Shown in pieces: positions 16,653 through 24,800 of a DNA stretch of 64,000 nucleotides. The position numbers were made by a program, and so were the translations under genes. Each line of letters begins with the position of its first letter. Positions within the stretch are counted from its first letter, which is position 1. The notes below the pieces were generated by a model, which was given only the letters and a program-made list of their open reading frames with translations, searched no databases and had not been told where the DNA came from. Origin of the DNA: Flavobacterium sp. (GTDB lineage: Bacteria > Bacteroidota > Bacteroidia > Flavobacteriales > Flavobacteriaceae). The stretch lies in NCBI GenBank assembly GCA_021740105.1, contig JAIPAM010000010.1, positions 1-64,000 of the forward strand, in the 5' to 3' direction.

Positions 16653-16937
16653 ATGGACAAAAAGACAACTGATTTTTATGAAAGATTGCGCTTAGAATTG
16701 AATAATAACACTTCTTGGCCAACGAAATACTTGTTTAAATTCATAGTTCCAAACGACCAATTTAAAATTGATAAAGTTGAAAATGCATTTAACAATATGG
16801 GTGCTGTAATTGATACTAAACATTCAAAAACAGGTAAATACACTAGTATTTCGATTCATGTTCAAATGCAAGATGCACAAAATATAATAGACAAATACCT
16901 TGAAGTTTCAACTGTTGAAGGTATAATTTCCCTATAA
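16653..16937 (+). CDS. DUF493 (YbeD-like) family protein
   Basis: A 94-residue protein. The segment WPTKYLFKFIVPN followed by a predicted ferredoxin-like alpha/beta fold and YTSISIHVQM fits DUF493. The family's role is not established; the fold suggests ligand binding or regulation. It is followed after two bases by the DUF4290 gene and then murA, an arrangement typical of flavobacteria, so all three probably form one transcription unit from the TATATTTG promoter. Confidence 0.8.
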   Translation: MDKKTTDFYERLRLELNNNTSWPTKYLFKFIVPNDQFKIDKVENAFNNMGAVIDTKHSKTGKYTSISIHVQMQDAQNIIDKYLEVSTVEGIISL

Positions 16938-16939
16938 TT

Positions 16940-17662
16940 ATGGAACCAAAATATCAAAAAGAGGTAGCGAATGATGTTGTATTTAATTTAGAATACAATT
17001 CAGAAAGACCCCACCTTATTATTCCTGAATACGGCCGTCATTTGCAAAAATTGATTGATCAAGCAACAGCTATCGAAGATCCAATCGAAAGAAACAAAGC
17101 CGCAAAATACATTATCCAGGTGATGGGAAGTTTAAATCCGCATCTTCGTGATGTACTGGATTTCCAACATAAATTATGGGATCAATTGTTTATTATGTCC
17201 GATTTTAAATTGAATGTTGAATCCCCTTATCCAATTCCAACCCGTGAAGTATTGCAATTAAAACCGGATGTATTGCATTACCCTCAAAACTTTCCTAAAT
17301 ATCGTTTTTATGGTAATAATATTAAATACATGATTGACGTTGCCAACAAATGGAATGAAGGTGAAATGAAATCGGCCTTAGTTAAAGTGATTGCCAACCA
17401 CATGAAAAAATGTTATTTGAGTTGGAACAAGGATACCGTTAAAGATGATGTTATTTTTGAACATTTATATGAACTCTCCTCAGGTAAAATTAATATGCTT
17501 GAAAGTTCAGAAGTGCTTTTAAATACGTCAGATTTGATGCGTACCAATAAGAAAATATCTAATAAAACAAATCCTGGAGGGCCAATTATCAAGCCCAAAA
17601 TTTCAAAAGTAGGTAAATCAAATAATCAAAATCATAAAAATAAAATTAGAAAACCATTATAA
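16940..17662 (+). CDS. DUF4290 family protein
   Basis: A 240-residue Bacteroidota-specific protein. ERPHLIIPEYGRHLQKLIDQA near the N-terminus and the mid segment LNPHLRDVLDFQHKLWDQL are the signature of DUF4290. The C-terminal ~50 residues are basic and low complexity (KSNNQNHKNKIRKPL), which might contact nucleic acid or membrane. Function unknown. Its fixed place just ahead of murA suggests a link with cell-wall precursor synthesis; this is inference from context only. Confidence 0.85.
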   Translation: MEPKYQKEVANDVVFNLEYNSERPHLIIPEYGRHLQKLIDQATAIEDPIERNKAAKYIIQVMGSLNPHLRDVLDFQHKLWDQLFIMSDFKLNVESPYPIPTREVLQLKPDVLHYPQNFPKYRFYGNNIKYMIDVANKWNEGEMKSALVKVIANHMKKCYLSWNKDTVKDDVIFEHLYELSSGKINMLESSEVLLNTSDLMRTNKKISNKTNPGGPIIKPKISKVGKSNNQNHKNKIRKPL

Positions 17663-17715
17663 AATAAATACTTTTTATAAGGACTCAACTATTTCAAAAT
17701 TTATTATAATAAAAT

Positions 17716-19026
17716 ATGGGAACATTTAAAATTGAAGGTGGCATTCGACTAAAAGGGGATATCACTCCACAAGGAGCAAAAAATGAAGCATTACAAATTT
17801 TATGTGCTGTACTATTAACTCCCGAAAAAGTCACTATCAACAATATTCCAGACATTATTGATGTCAATAAATTAATAACATTACTTGGGAATTTAGGGGT
17901 TAAAATTCAAAGAAACTCTCCTAGTTCTATCACTTTTCAAGCAGATGAAGTAAATGTAGGTTATCTAGAAACCGAAGCTTTTAAAAAAGAAGGTGGTTCT
18001 TTAAGAGGTTCCATTATGATTGTTGGTCCTTTATTAGCTCGTTTCGGAAAAGGTTATATTCCGAAACCTGGTGGTGATAAAATTGGTAGAAGAAGATTGG
18101 ATACCCACTTTGAGGGATTCATTAATCTTGGAGCCAAATTCCGTTACAATAGAGAAGACCATTTTTATGGTGTTGAAGCGCCAGACGGATTGCAAGGTGC
18201 TGATATGTTATTAGATGAAGCATCAGTAACAGGTACAGCAAATATTTTAATGGCTGCAGTTTTAGCTAAAGGAAAAACCACCGTTTACAATGCGGCATGT
18301 GAGCCTTATTTGCAACAGCTAAGCAAAATGTTGAACTCCATGGGAGCTAATATTACTGGCGTTGGATCTAATTTATTGACTATTGAAGGAGTTGAAAGTC
18401 TTGGAGGTTGCGAACATACTATCCTACCTGATATGATCGAAATTGGTTCTTGGATAGGACTTGCTGCAATGACCAGAAGTGAAATTACAATCAAAAATGT
18501 AAGTTGGGACAATCTTGGAATTATTCCAAATACCTTCCGAAAATTGGGAATTACCCTTGAAAAAAGAGGGGACGATATTTATATTCCTGCTCATAATGAT
18601 GGTTACGAAATAAAAACAGATATCGACGGATCGATTCTAACTATTGCTGACGCACCATGGCCAGGATTTACTCCTGATTTATTGAGTATTGTTTTAGTAG
18701 TAGCAACGCAAGCAAAAGGGGATGTGTTAATTCATCAAAAAATGTTTGAAAGCCGTTTGTTTTTCGTTGATAAATTGATTGATATGGGCGCTAAAATCAT
18801 GCTTTGTGATCCACATAGAGCAGTGGTTATGGGGCATAATTTCCAATCTCAACTGAAAGCGACTACCATGTCCTCGCCAGATATTCGTGCAGGAATTTCG
18901 TTATTAATTGCGGCACTTTCTGCAAAAGGGACGAGTACCATTCAAAACATTGAACAAATTGACCGAGGTTACGAAAGAATAGATGAGCGATTGCGAGCAA
19001 TAGGGGCAAATATAGTTAGAGCCTAG
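17716..19026 (+). CDS. murA: UDP-N-acetylglucosamine 1-carboxyvinyltransferase (Asp-type active site)
   Basis: A 436-residue enzyme for the first committed step of peptidoglycan synthesis, transferring enolpyruvate from PEP to UDP-GlcNAc. It has the EPSP-synthase-like double-domain pattern: QGAKNEALQILCAVLL with the substrate-binding Lys/Asn, then GSIMIVGPLLARFG, then the catalytic loop PGGDKIGRRRLDTH. At the position of the E. coli catalytic Cys115 this protein has Asp121. Asp at that site in MurA from other bacteria (for example mycobacteria and chlamydiae) is known to give fosfomycin insensitivity. The end is the usual DRGYERIDERLRAIGANI. Third gene of a probable operon with DUF493 and DUF4290. 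Confidence 0.95.
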   Translation: MGTFKIEGGIRLKGDITPQGAKNEALQILCAVLLTPEKVTINNIPDIIDVNKLITLLGNLGVKIQRNSPSSITFQADEVNVGYLETEAFKKEGGSLRGSIMIVGPLLARFGKGYIPKPGGDKIGRRRLDTHFEGFINLGAKFRYNREDHFYGVEAPDGLQGADMLLDEASVTGTANILMAAVLAKGKTTVYNAACEPYLQQLSKMLNSMGANITGVGSNLLTIEGVESLGGCEHTILPDMIEIGSWIGLAAMTRSEITIKNVSWDNLGIIPNTFRKLGITLEKRGDDIYIPAHNDGYEIKTDIDGSILTIADAPWPGFTPDLLSIVLVVATQAKGDVLIHQKMFESRLFFVDKLIDMGAKIMLCDPHRAVVMGHNFQSQLKATTMSSPDIRAGISLLIAALSAKGTSTIQNIEQIDRGYERIDERLRAIGANIVRA

Positions 19027-19057
19027 AAATTATTTAGGATAGCAACAAATAGACTTA

Positions 19058-19927
19058 ATGGAAACAATTGAACAAACTGCTGTAAAAGCTACGTACTTTA
19101 GCATTTTTGGAAACACTTGTTTGGCCATTATAAAAGGGCTTGCTGGTTTTTTCGGAAATTCGTATGCTTTGATAGCCGATGCTATTGAATCCACGACGGA
19201 TATTTTTTCTTCCTTTTTAGTTTTGTTCGGAATTAAATATTCCAATCGCCCTGCTGATGCAAATCATCCTTATGGTCATGGTCGGGTGGAACCCTTAATC
19301 ACTTTTTTAGTTGTTGGGTTCTTAATTACCTCTGCTACAATTATTGCCTATGAAAGCATAGCCAATATTGGAACTCCACATGAATTACCAAAACCCTGGA
19401 CTCTAATTGTATTAGGCGCAATTATTATTTGGAAAGAATTTTCTTTTCGATTGGTTATGAAAAGAGGGGAGCAAACCAATAGTTCTTCCCTTAAAGCGGA
19501 TGCTTGGCACCATAGAAGTGACGCAATTACCTCTGTGGCTGCATTTATAGGTATTTCAATTGCTTTGTTTTTAGGGAAAGGGTATGAATCTGCAGATGAT
19601 TGGGCAGCACTTTTTGCATCAGCATTTATATTATATAATAGTTATCTTATTTTTAGACCTGCTTTAGGCGAAATTATGGATGAGAATTTATACGAAGATT
19701 TAGAAGCTCAAATCCGAAAAATAGCGGTTAGTGTGGAGGGTGTTATAGCAACCGAAAAGTGTTTCATTCGAAAATCCGGAATGAAGTTTCACATCGATTT
19801 ACATGCTATAGTTGACGGTACAATTTCGGTTAAAGAAGGGCATGATATTGCCCATTTATTGAAAGATACCTTAAGAGATACTATTGTGGAGTTGGGCCAC
19901 GTATTAATTCATATTGAACCGAATTAA
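19058..19927 (+). CDS. Cation diffusion facilitator transporter
   Basis: A 289-residue inner-membrane protein with about six transmembrane helices and a cytosolic C-terminal domain. The CDF hallmarks are in place: DAIESTTDIFSSFLVLFG with metal-site Asp residues, ANHPYGHGRVEPL in the loop, and AWHHRSDAITS with the His/Asp pair. It exports divalent cations (Zn, Fe, Mn or Co; not decidable here) by proton antiport. It lies 31 bases after murA, so it may be cotranscribed, and it ends at a strong bidirectional terminator. Confidence 0.9.
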   Translation: METIEQTAVKATYFSIFGNTCLAIIKGLAGFFGNSYALIADAIESTTDIFSSFLVLFGIKYSNRPADANHPYGHGRVEPLITFLVVGFLITSATIIAYESIANIGTPHELPKPWTLIVLGAIIIWKEFSFRLVMKRGEQTNSSSLKADAWHHRSDAITSVAAFIGISIALFLGKGYESADDWAALFASAFILYNSYLIFRPALGEIMDENLYEDLEAQIRKIAVSVEGVIATEKCFIRKSGMKFHIDLHAIVDGTISVKEGHDIAHLLKDTLRDTIVELGHVLIHIEPN

Positions 19928-19941
19928 TTTAAATTATTAAT

Positions 19942-19969
19942 AAAAAAGCGGGTTATTACCCGCTTTTTT
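19942..19969. terminator. Bidirectional terminator
   Basis: AAAAAAGCGGGT, four bases, ACCCGCTTTTTT. It lies between the convergent CDF and DUF5686 genes and has T runs in both directions. Confidence 0.9.
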
Positions 19970-19984
19970 ATTTGTTTAAAACAA

Positions 19985-22471
19985 TTAGTCTATTGCATTT
20001 AGGATTTTTAATCCAATAATTACTCCATCTCCGATATACCCATTCTGATACGATCGTATGTAATCCAATCTAAAGAGTTTAAATTTTCCAAAACCTAAAT
20101 TATCAAGACCAATAGTGTATTCAGTATAGGGCTTTCTGTTTGGAACGGCCAATTCATGAAATCCAAGTACTAATGTTGATTTTAATTTGTTTAAAAGTGG
20201 GATTTTATTGGTAAAAAAACCTTGGTCATTGTGTTCTATATGGGCTTCAAAATAACTGTCATTAGTACTATTTGTGTAATAAGGCATAAAATTAAACACG
20301 TTTAAATAGCGATCAGTACCTCCAATATGAGTTTGATTACCGTTAAAATGTTTGTAGTCCATAAAAGCAATATTCGAGGCGTTAAATAATTTCCCCGCTT
20401 TTAAATTTATCCCCAGATTTCCTTTATTCCCCAGATTTAGATCGTAGAAAATACGGGTGTTTATATGTTCAAATTCATATTTTTTATCACTTCCTGCAAC
20501 TGCTTTTTCAAAACCTAAGAATAGGGTAGGATATTTATCATTTCTAAAATTGAATTTTCCGTCTGGACGTGAAAAATATTTATTTCCAAAATTTATTCTA
20601 GCATTTAATCCCAATTTTACTAAATGATGTTCTTCAAATCCTGGGTTTAAATAATCATTTTCATTTAATGGATTGTTTGAAGTGTAAGGCGAATCATTTT
20701 TTAAAATGGTAAAATCCGTGGTATTGAACAGCGGTTTTCTTTGAACGTATTCCACTTTACCATTAAGATTAATTCCGTTGGCAACATCTTGACCGTAATT
20801 AATTCGTGCAAATTCTAAATTGTACAATTTCATGTAATTACTTTTAAAGAATAGCGTACTTGTAGAATTGATAAAGGAGCTGATAGGTTCATTACTATTA
20901 AATTGTTCTACTTTACTACCTCCATTAATAGATAGATTGGCATAATTTTGATTGTTAAATTGGTGGTAGAATCGACCAGTAACTCGTAATCGATCTTCTG
21001 AAAATCCATAATTAATATCTGATCTAATTTCTGTTCTTTCTCCATTTTCTTCATTTCGCTTGTAGTAACTAAATCCCGTAGAAAAATTATAGCCTTGAAC
21101 AGTGTTGAATGTAAGGGAACTTAAATCAAGTAAACCTGCATAATTGAAGTTTCTTTTTTTGAACGAATTTTTATAGGTGTAACCAAATACAAGATTTCTA
21201 AGTTTGAATTTATTTTTTACATTGTCTATAGAATCCAAATAGGTTTTGGAGGTTCTAATTAAATAAATGCTGTCCTTTTTTGTATAATCAATAGATTCTT
21301 CTGCTGTTAATGGAATTGGTCTATTTTTATTCCAATAAACAGTATCTTTTTTATTCGCATTCTCTTCAAAACTGAGTATTTCATTGCTAAAGGTTTTCTT
21401 TTCGAATGAATTTATAAATTCGTAATTACTAAATACATAATTGAATTTTCCATTGAATTTGATTCCAAATATTCCAGCATTAAAGGACAAGCTTTGAGAA
21501 TTTTTTGCCCAAATTTTATTTTTAGAATTGTAACTGTAGTTTTGTTTTAAATTCATAACTTCTAAAAATTCATTCTTCATTCTGTAACCTTTAATATCCA
21601 AATCAACGGCGTAAATAGCCCAGCTATCGTCAACTATATAAATGTAACCTTCAAAAACAGGTTCTTTATCTCTTTTAGGAATGACTTTAATTTTACAAAT
21701 TTGTTGTCTGTTTTCATCGAAGAAAGTGCCTTCTAGTTTGTATTTGTAATAATTAAAAGCATTATTTGCTATAGGAGAAATCATGCTGTTATTAAAATCT
21801 ATTGTATTGTTATAAAAATCATATAGTGAGGATTCTGCCGTATTATAGCTAAAACCGTTATTATTCCCGCTAATTTTTGAAGCAATAATTTTCTCTTTTA
21901 AGTTATTTGGTTTTTCATAGGAAATTTTGGATACCGTTTCTGACAAGTAAATAATGCCACTTCCCGTAGAATCTATGTTTGCACCCATTTGTTCGCCAAG
22001 ATCTATTTTTTGACCAAATATTTTCTTAGGAAGGTCTTTCACTTTAAATATACCTCTTGAATAAAAATCGGCTTTGAATTTTCCAGTTTTGTCAGAGTTT
22101 TCTTTTTTACTAGAAATAGCACTTCTAATAATGGCATTGGCTGGATTTTCTTTCTGATTGATCACTACTTCATTTAAAGAGTAATTTTCTTCAATCATTT
22201 TTACATTCAATTGGTAGGGTAATTTCTCAATATCAATGGCAATTTTTTGAGTTTTGAATCCCAGATATTGAAAAACTATAGTGTGTTTTCCAATTTTTTT
22301 AATGTTCAATTCATAAATACCATTGTCATTTGAAGTAGTTCCGTTGTAGGTGTTCGATGAAAAAATAGTAACAAATGGAAGTGGATTTCCTTTTTCATCT
22401 GTTACGGTTCCTTTAACTTGTGCAAAATTTGAAATGCAGGCTAGTAATAATAAGTAAGTAATTTTTTTCAT
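19985..22471 (-). CDS. DUF5686 outer-membrane protein with CarboxypepD_reg-like domain
   Basis: An 828-residue exported protein. A signal peptide ends near SNFAQ. Residues ~19-105 form a CarboxypepD_reg-like sandwich (VKGTVTDEKGNPLPFVTIF, YELNIKKIGKHTIVFQYLGFKTQ, YSLNEVVI). The rest matches the DUF5686 pattern, with IIRSAISSKKENSDKTGKFKADFYSRG, VDDSWAIYAVDLDIKG and a C-terminal half of alternating beta strands ending in an aromatic/hydrophobic strand (GVIIGLKILNAID), as expected for an outer-membrane barrel. The role is unknown. It is followed on the minus strand by the shared terminator and preceded by aroQ 64 bases upstream. Confidence 0.88.
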   Translation of the reverse strand: MKKITYLLLLACISNFAQVKGTVTDEKGNPLPFVTIFSSNTYNGTTSNDNGIYELNIKKIGKHTIVFQYLGFKTQKIAIDIEKLPYQLNVKMIEENYSLNEVVINQKENPANAIIRSAISSKKENSDKTGKFKADFYSRGIFKVKDLPKKIFGQKIDLGEQMGANIDSTGSGIIYLSETVSKISYEKPNNLKEKIIASKISGNNNGFSYNTAESSLYDFYNNTIDFNNSMISPIANNAFNYYKYKLEGTFFDENRQQICKIKVIPKRDKEPVFEGYIYIVDDSWAIYAVDLDIKGYRMKNEFLEVMNLKQNYSYNSKNKIWAKNSQSLSFNAGIFGIKFNGKFNYVFSNYEFINSFEKKTFSNEILSFEENANKKDTVYWNKNRPIPLTAEESIDYTKKDSIYLIRTSKTYLDSIDNVKNKFKLRNLVFGYTYKNSFKKRNFNYAGLLDLSSLTFNTVQGYNFSTGFSYYKRNEENGERTEIRSDINYGFSEDRLRVTGRFYHQFNNQNYANLSINGGSKVEQFNSNEPISSFINSTSTLFFKSNYMKLYNLEFARINYGQDVANGINLNGKVEYVQRKPLFNTTDFTILKNDSPYTSNNPLNENDYLNPGFEEHHLVKLGLNARINFGNKYFSRPDGKFNFRNDKYPTLFLGFEKAVAGSDKKYEFEHINTRIFYDLNLGNKGNLGINLKAGKLFNASNIAFMDYKHFNGNQTHIGGTDRYLNVFNFMPYYTNSTNDSYFEAHIEHNDQGFFTNKIPLLNKLKSTLVLGFHELAVPNRKPYTEYTIGLDNLGFGKFKLFRLDYIRSYQNGYIGDGVIIGLKILNAID

Positions 22472-22535
22472 GGATTATTTTTTATAGGTTAACGACGATT
22501 AAAAAGGAGCTATGTTACAATTTAAACCAATTAGT

Positions 22536-22949
22536 TTACAAAAAGGACTGCAAAGCCAAATCGTAACTATTCAATCCAAAACCGATTATTACCCCTTTGG
22601 CATTAGCTGAAATAAAAGACTGATGGCGGAATGTTTCCCGGGAGAAAGTATTGGATATATGAACTTCTATTACGGGTGTTGAAATTGCTTTTACGGCATC
22701 TCCAATTCCAATTGAAGTGTGCGTGTAGGCTGCTGCGTTTAAAAGTATACCATCGTAGGTAAAACCTACTTCTTGAATTTTTGATATTAGCTCCCCTTCT
22801 ATATTACTTTGAAAATAGTCCAACTCTATACTTGGGTATTTATTTTCTAATACTGAAAAGTAATCTTCAAATGTTTGATAGCCATATATTTCTGGTTCTC
22901 TTTTTCCTAACAGATTTAAATTTGGCCCATTGATAATTATGATTTTCAT
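22536..22949 (-). CDS. aroQ: 3-dehydroquinate dehydratase, type II
   Basis: A 137-residue enzyme of the shikimate pathway that dehydrates 3-dehydroquinate. Type II marks: INGPNLNLLGKREPEIYG with the catalytic Tyr22, NAAAYTHTS with Asn71 and His77, and EVHISN with His97. It is slightly shorter than the usual 140-150 residues at the C-terminus. It acts as a cytosolic dodecamer in the family. DUF5686 lies downstream on the same strand. Confidence 0.95.
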   Translation of the reverse strand: MKIIIINGPNLNLLGKREPEIYGYQTFEDYFSVLENKYPSIELDYFQSNIEGELISKIQEVGFTYDGILLNAAAYTHTSIGIGDAVKAISTPVIEVHISNTFSRETFRHQSFISANAKGVIIGFGLNSYDLALQSFL

Positions 22950-23056
22950 TTTTTTTAGTAAAAATAGGAAATCTTACAGATTATAATTGTTTTAATATTG
23001 TTAAAACTATTTAAAATTTGTAAAATATAGTTAGTTGTCAGAAACCAATACACTAA

Positions 23057-23124
23057 TTTGTTAATAACTATAAGTCACTACATCGATTGAAATTAAGTAT
23101 TGTTAATAAGTTTGTTAATAACTA
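23057..23124. repeat. TTTGTTAATAACTA direct repeats
   Basis: TTTGTTAATAACTA occurs at 23057-23070 and 23111-23124, with a third partial copy ATTGTTAATA at 23099. The second copy overlaps the -7 box of the outer-membrane barrel gene. The gap 22950-23196 holds no gene. Confidence 0.4.
23087..23114 (+). promoter_or_regulatory. Promoter of outer-membrane barrel gene
   Basis: TTG, 17 bases, TAAGTTTG. It predicts a leader of roughly 75 bases before the ATG at 23197. Confidence 0.55.
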
Positions 23125-23196
23125 CATTCTTACCTAGTCAATTTTATTTTCTTAATATCTCTAATTTTACTATTATTAATTTTAAACTACACAAAA

Positions 23197-23736
23197 ATGA
23201 AAAAAATTATTTTAACTGCTGCTGCAGTATTCGCATTTAGCTTTGCTAATGCACAAGATTCAAAATCTTTTGGTTTTTCAAAAGGTGATATTATGGGAAG
23301 TGCTACTGTAAGTAGTATGAGTTCATCTGCGAGTGGTTCAAGCTCTGCTACTAGTTTAGCTCCATCAATTGGTTATTTTGTAACTGATGCTATCGCTTTA
23401 TCAGCTGGATTTGCTACAGCTAGTATGGGTGATGTAAAATCAACAGATTTTCAAGTTGGTGCTGCATATGTATTTAATGCTAAGAATCAATTTTCAACAA
23501 ACGTATCATTAGGCTTAGCATTTGGTTCTGGAACTGATGGAGGTGATTACAAAGCTATGGGACTTCAATTAGCTTATGGAGTTAATTATTTCGTATCCAA
23601 TCATTTTGCTGTAAGAGCAGATATTGCTGGTTTAAGATACGTTTCTGTAACACCTGATGGAGGAACTGCAGTAAGTACTACTTCAATTGGATTAGATATG
23701 TCTAACCTTTCTTTAGGATTAGTTTACAAATTCTAA
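23197..23736 (+). CDS. Outer-membrane beta-barrel protein (porin family)
   Basis: A 179-residue protein with signal peptide MKKIILTAAAVFAFSFANAQ. The mature part is Gly/Ser rich with about eight amphipathic strands (PSIGYFVTDAIALSAGFATAS, FQVGAAYVFN, ISLGLVYKF-like end), typical of small OmpA/OmpW-like barrels annotated in flavobacteria as porin family or outer membrane beta-barrel protein. The last residue is Phe, the usual barrel end signal. A promoter with repeat elements lies upstream and a strong terminator follows, so it is monocistronic and probably abundant. Cargo unknown. Confidence 0.85.
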   Translation: MKKIILTAAAVFAFSFANAQDSKSFGFSKGDIMGSATVSSMSSSASGSSSATSLAPSIGYFVTDAIALSAGFATASMGDVKSTDFQVGAAYVFNAKNQFSTNVSLGLAFGSGTDGGDYKAMGLQLAYGVNYFVSNHFAVRADIAGLRYVSVTPDGGTAVSTTSIGLDMSNLSLGLVYKF

Positions 23737-23760
23737 TAAAGAGATTTTAAAATTATTAAA

Positions 23761-23785
23761 ACCACGCTTCAGGCGTGGTTTTTTT
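23761..23785 (+). terminator. Rho-independent terminator
   Basis: ACCACGC, a 5-base loop, GCGTGGT and a T run, 25 bases after the outer-membrane barrel gene. Confidence 0.9.
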
Positions 23786-23810
23786 ATGAAAATAGTTTTC
23801 CTTTGTATTA

Positions 23811-24707
23811 ATGAATTGGACTACGTATATTAAAAGTTATCAATGTTATTTGAGAATTGAAAGAGGAATGTCTAAAAATACCATTGACAATTATTCTTTT
23901 GATATCGAAAGGCTTTGTCTTTTTCTTGAGGAGAATTCAATTTCCGTTTCTCCAATTACAATTAGCGAAGAGACTATTCAACAGTTCGTTTACCACATTG
24001 CAAAACAATTGAATGCAAGGTCACAAGCTAGAATAATTTCCGGATTAAAGAGTTTTTTTTCTTATTTAATTTTTGAAGATTATCGGTCAGACAATCCCTT
24101 GGAATTAATTGAGACCCCCAGAATTGGAAGAAAACTCCCCGATACCTTATCAATTGTTGATATTGACCGACTTATAGCAGCTATTGATTTAAGTTCCAAT
24201 GAAGGAGAGCGGAATAGGGCCATGCTTGAAACACTTTATGGTTGTGGATTGCGAGTATCTGAATTGGTAACCTTAAAAATATCGGATCTTTTCTTTGAGG
24301 AAGGATTTGTCAAAATAACTGGTAAAGGGAACAAGCAACGTTTTGTTCCAATTGGTTCTTATACTCAGAAATACATTGCCATTTATAAAGACAATGTGAG
24401 ATCTCATTTAAATATTCATAAAGGACATGAAGATACTTTGTTTTTAAATAGGAGAGGACGTCAATTGACGCGAGCAATGATATTTACAATTATTAAAGAT
24501 TTAGCTGTAAAAATCGATTTAAATAAAACCATTAGTCCGCATACCTTTCGACATTCTTTTGCTACACACTTATTAGAAAATGGTGCCGATTTACGATCGA
24601 TCCAATTAATGTTAGGGCATGAATCAATTACCACCACAGAGATTTATGTGCATTTAGATAGAAAACATTTGTCGGAAATTATGAATACGTTTCATCCGAG
24701 AAAGTGA
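23811..24707 (+). CDS. xerD: Site-specific tyrosine recombinase XerD
   Basis: A 298-residue XerC/D recombinase for chromosome dimer resolution. The full catalytic set is present: R148 (GCGLRVSEL), K172 (GKGNKQR), H244 and R247 (SPHTFRHSF), H270 (LGHESITTT) and nucleophile Y279 (IYVHLD). A SAM-like N-terminal domain spans residues 5-95 (RGMSKNTIDNYSFDIERL). The length is standard and there is no arm-binding extension, unlike the island integrase at 9-10 kb. XerD is preferred over XerC because of overall similarity to annotated flavobacterial XerD. Confidence 0.9.
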   Translation: MNWTTYIKSYQCYLRIERGMSKNTIDNYSFDIERLCLFLEENSISVSPITISEETIQQFVYHIAKQLNARSQARIISGLKSFFSYLIFEDYRSDNPLELIETPRIGRKLPDTLSIVDIDRLIAAIDLSSNEGERNRAMLETLYGCGLRVSELVTLKISDLFFEEGFVKITGKGNKQRFVPIGSYTQKYIAIYKDNVRSHLNIHKGHEDTLFLNRRGRQLTRAMIFTIIKDLAVKIDLNKTISPHTFRHSFATHLLENGADLRSIQLMLGHESITTTEIYVHLDRKHLSEIMNTFHPRK

Positions 24708-24740
24708 TTTGAGATTTAAGATTTAAGATTTTTGATTTCT
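24706..24740 (+). repeat. Five GATTTNN heptad repeats
   Basis: GATTTGA, GATTTAA, GATTTAA, GATTTTT, GATTTCT run in tandem from the stop codon of xerD. Confidence 0.6.
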
Positions 24741-24747
24741 GAATAAT

Positions 24748-24778
24748 AAAAAAAGGCTTACTAATAAAATAATAAGCC
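24748..24778 (-). terminator. Terminator of rny
   Basis: GGCTTA and TAAGCC flank an AT-rich loop; the minus strand ends in a run of T. It lies 22 bases after the rny stop and may also serve xerD weakly. Confidence 0.65.
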
Positions 24779-24800
24779 CTTGAATTATTTAATAATAAAA

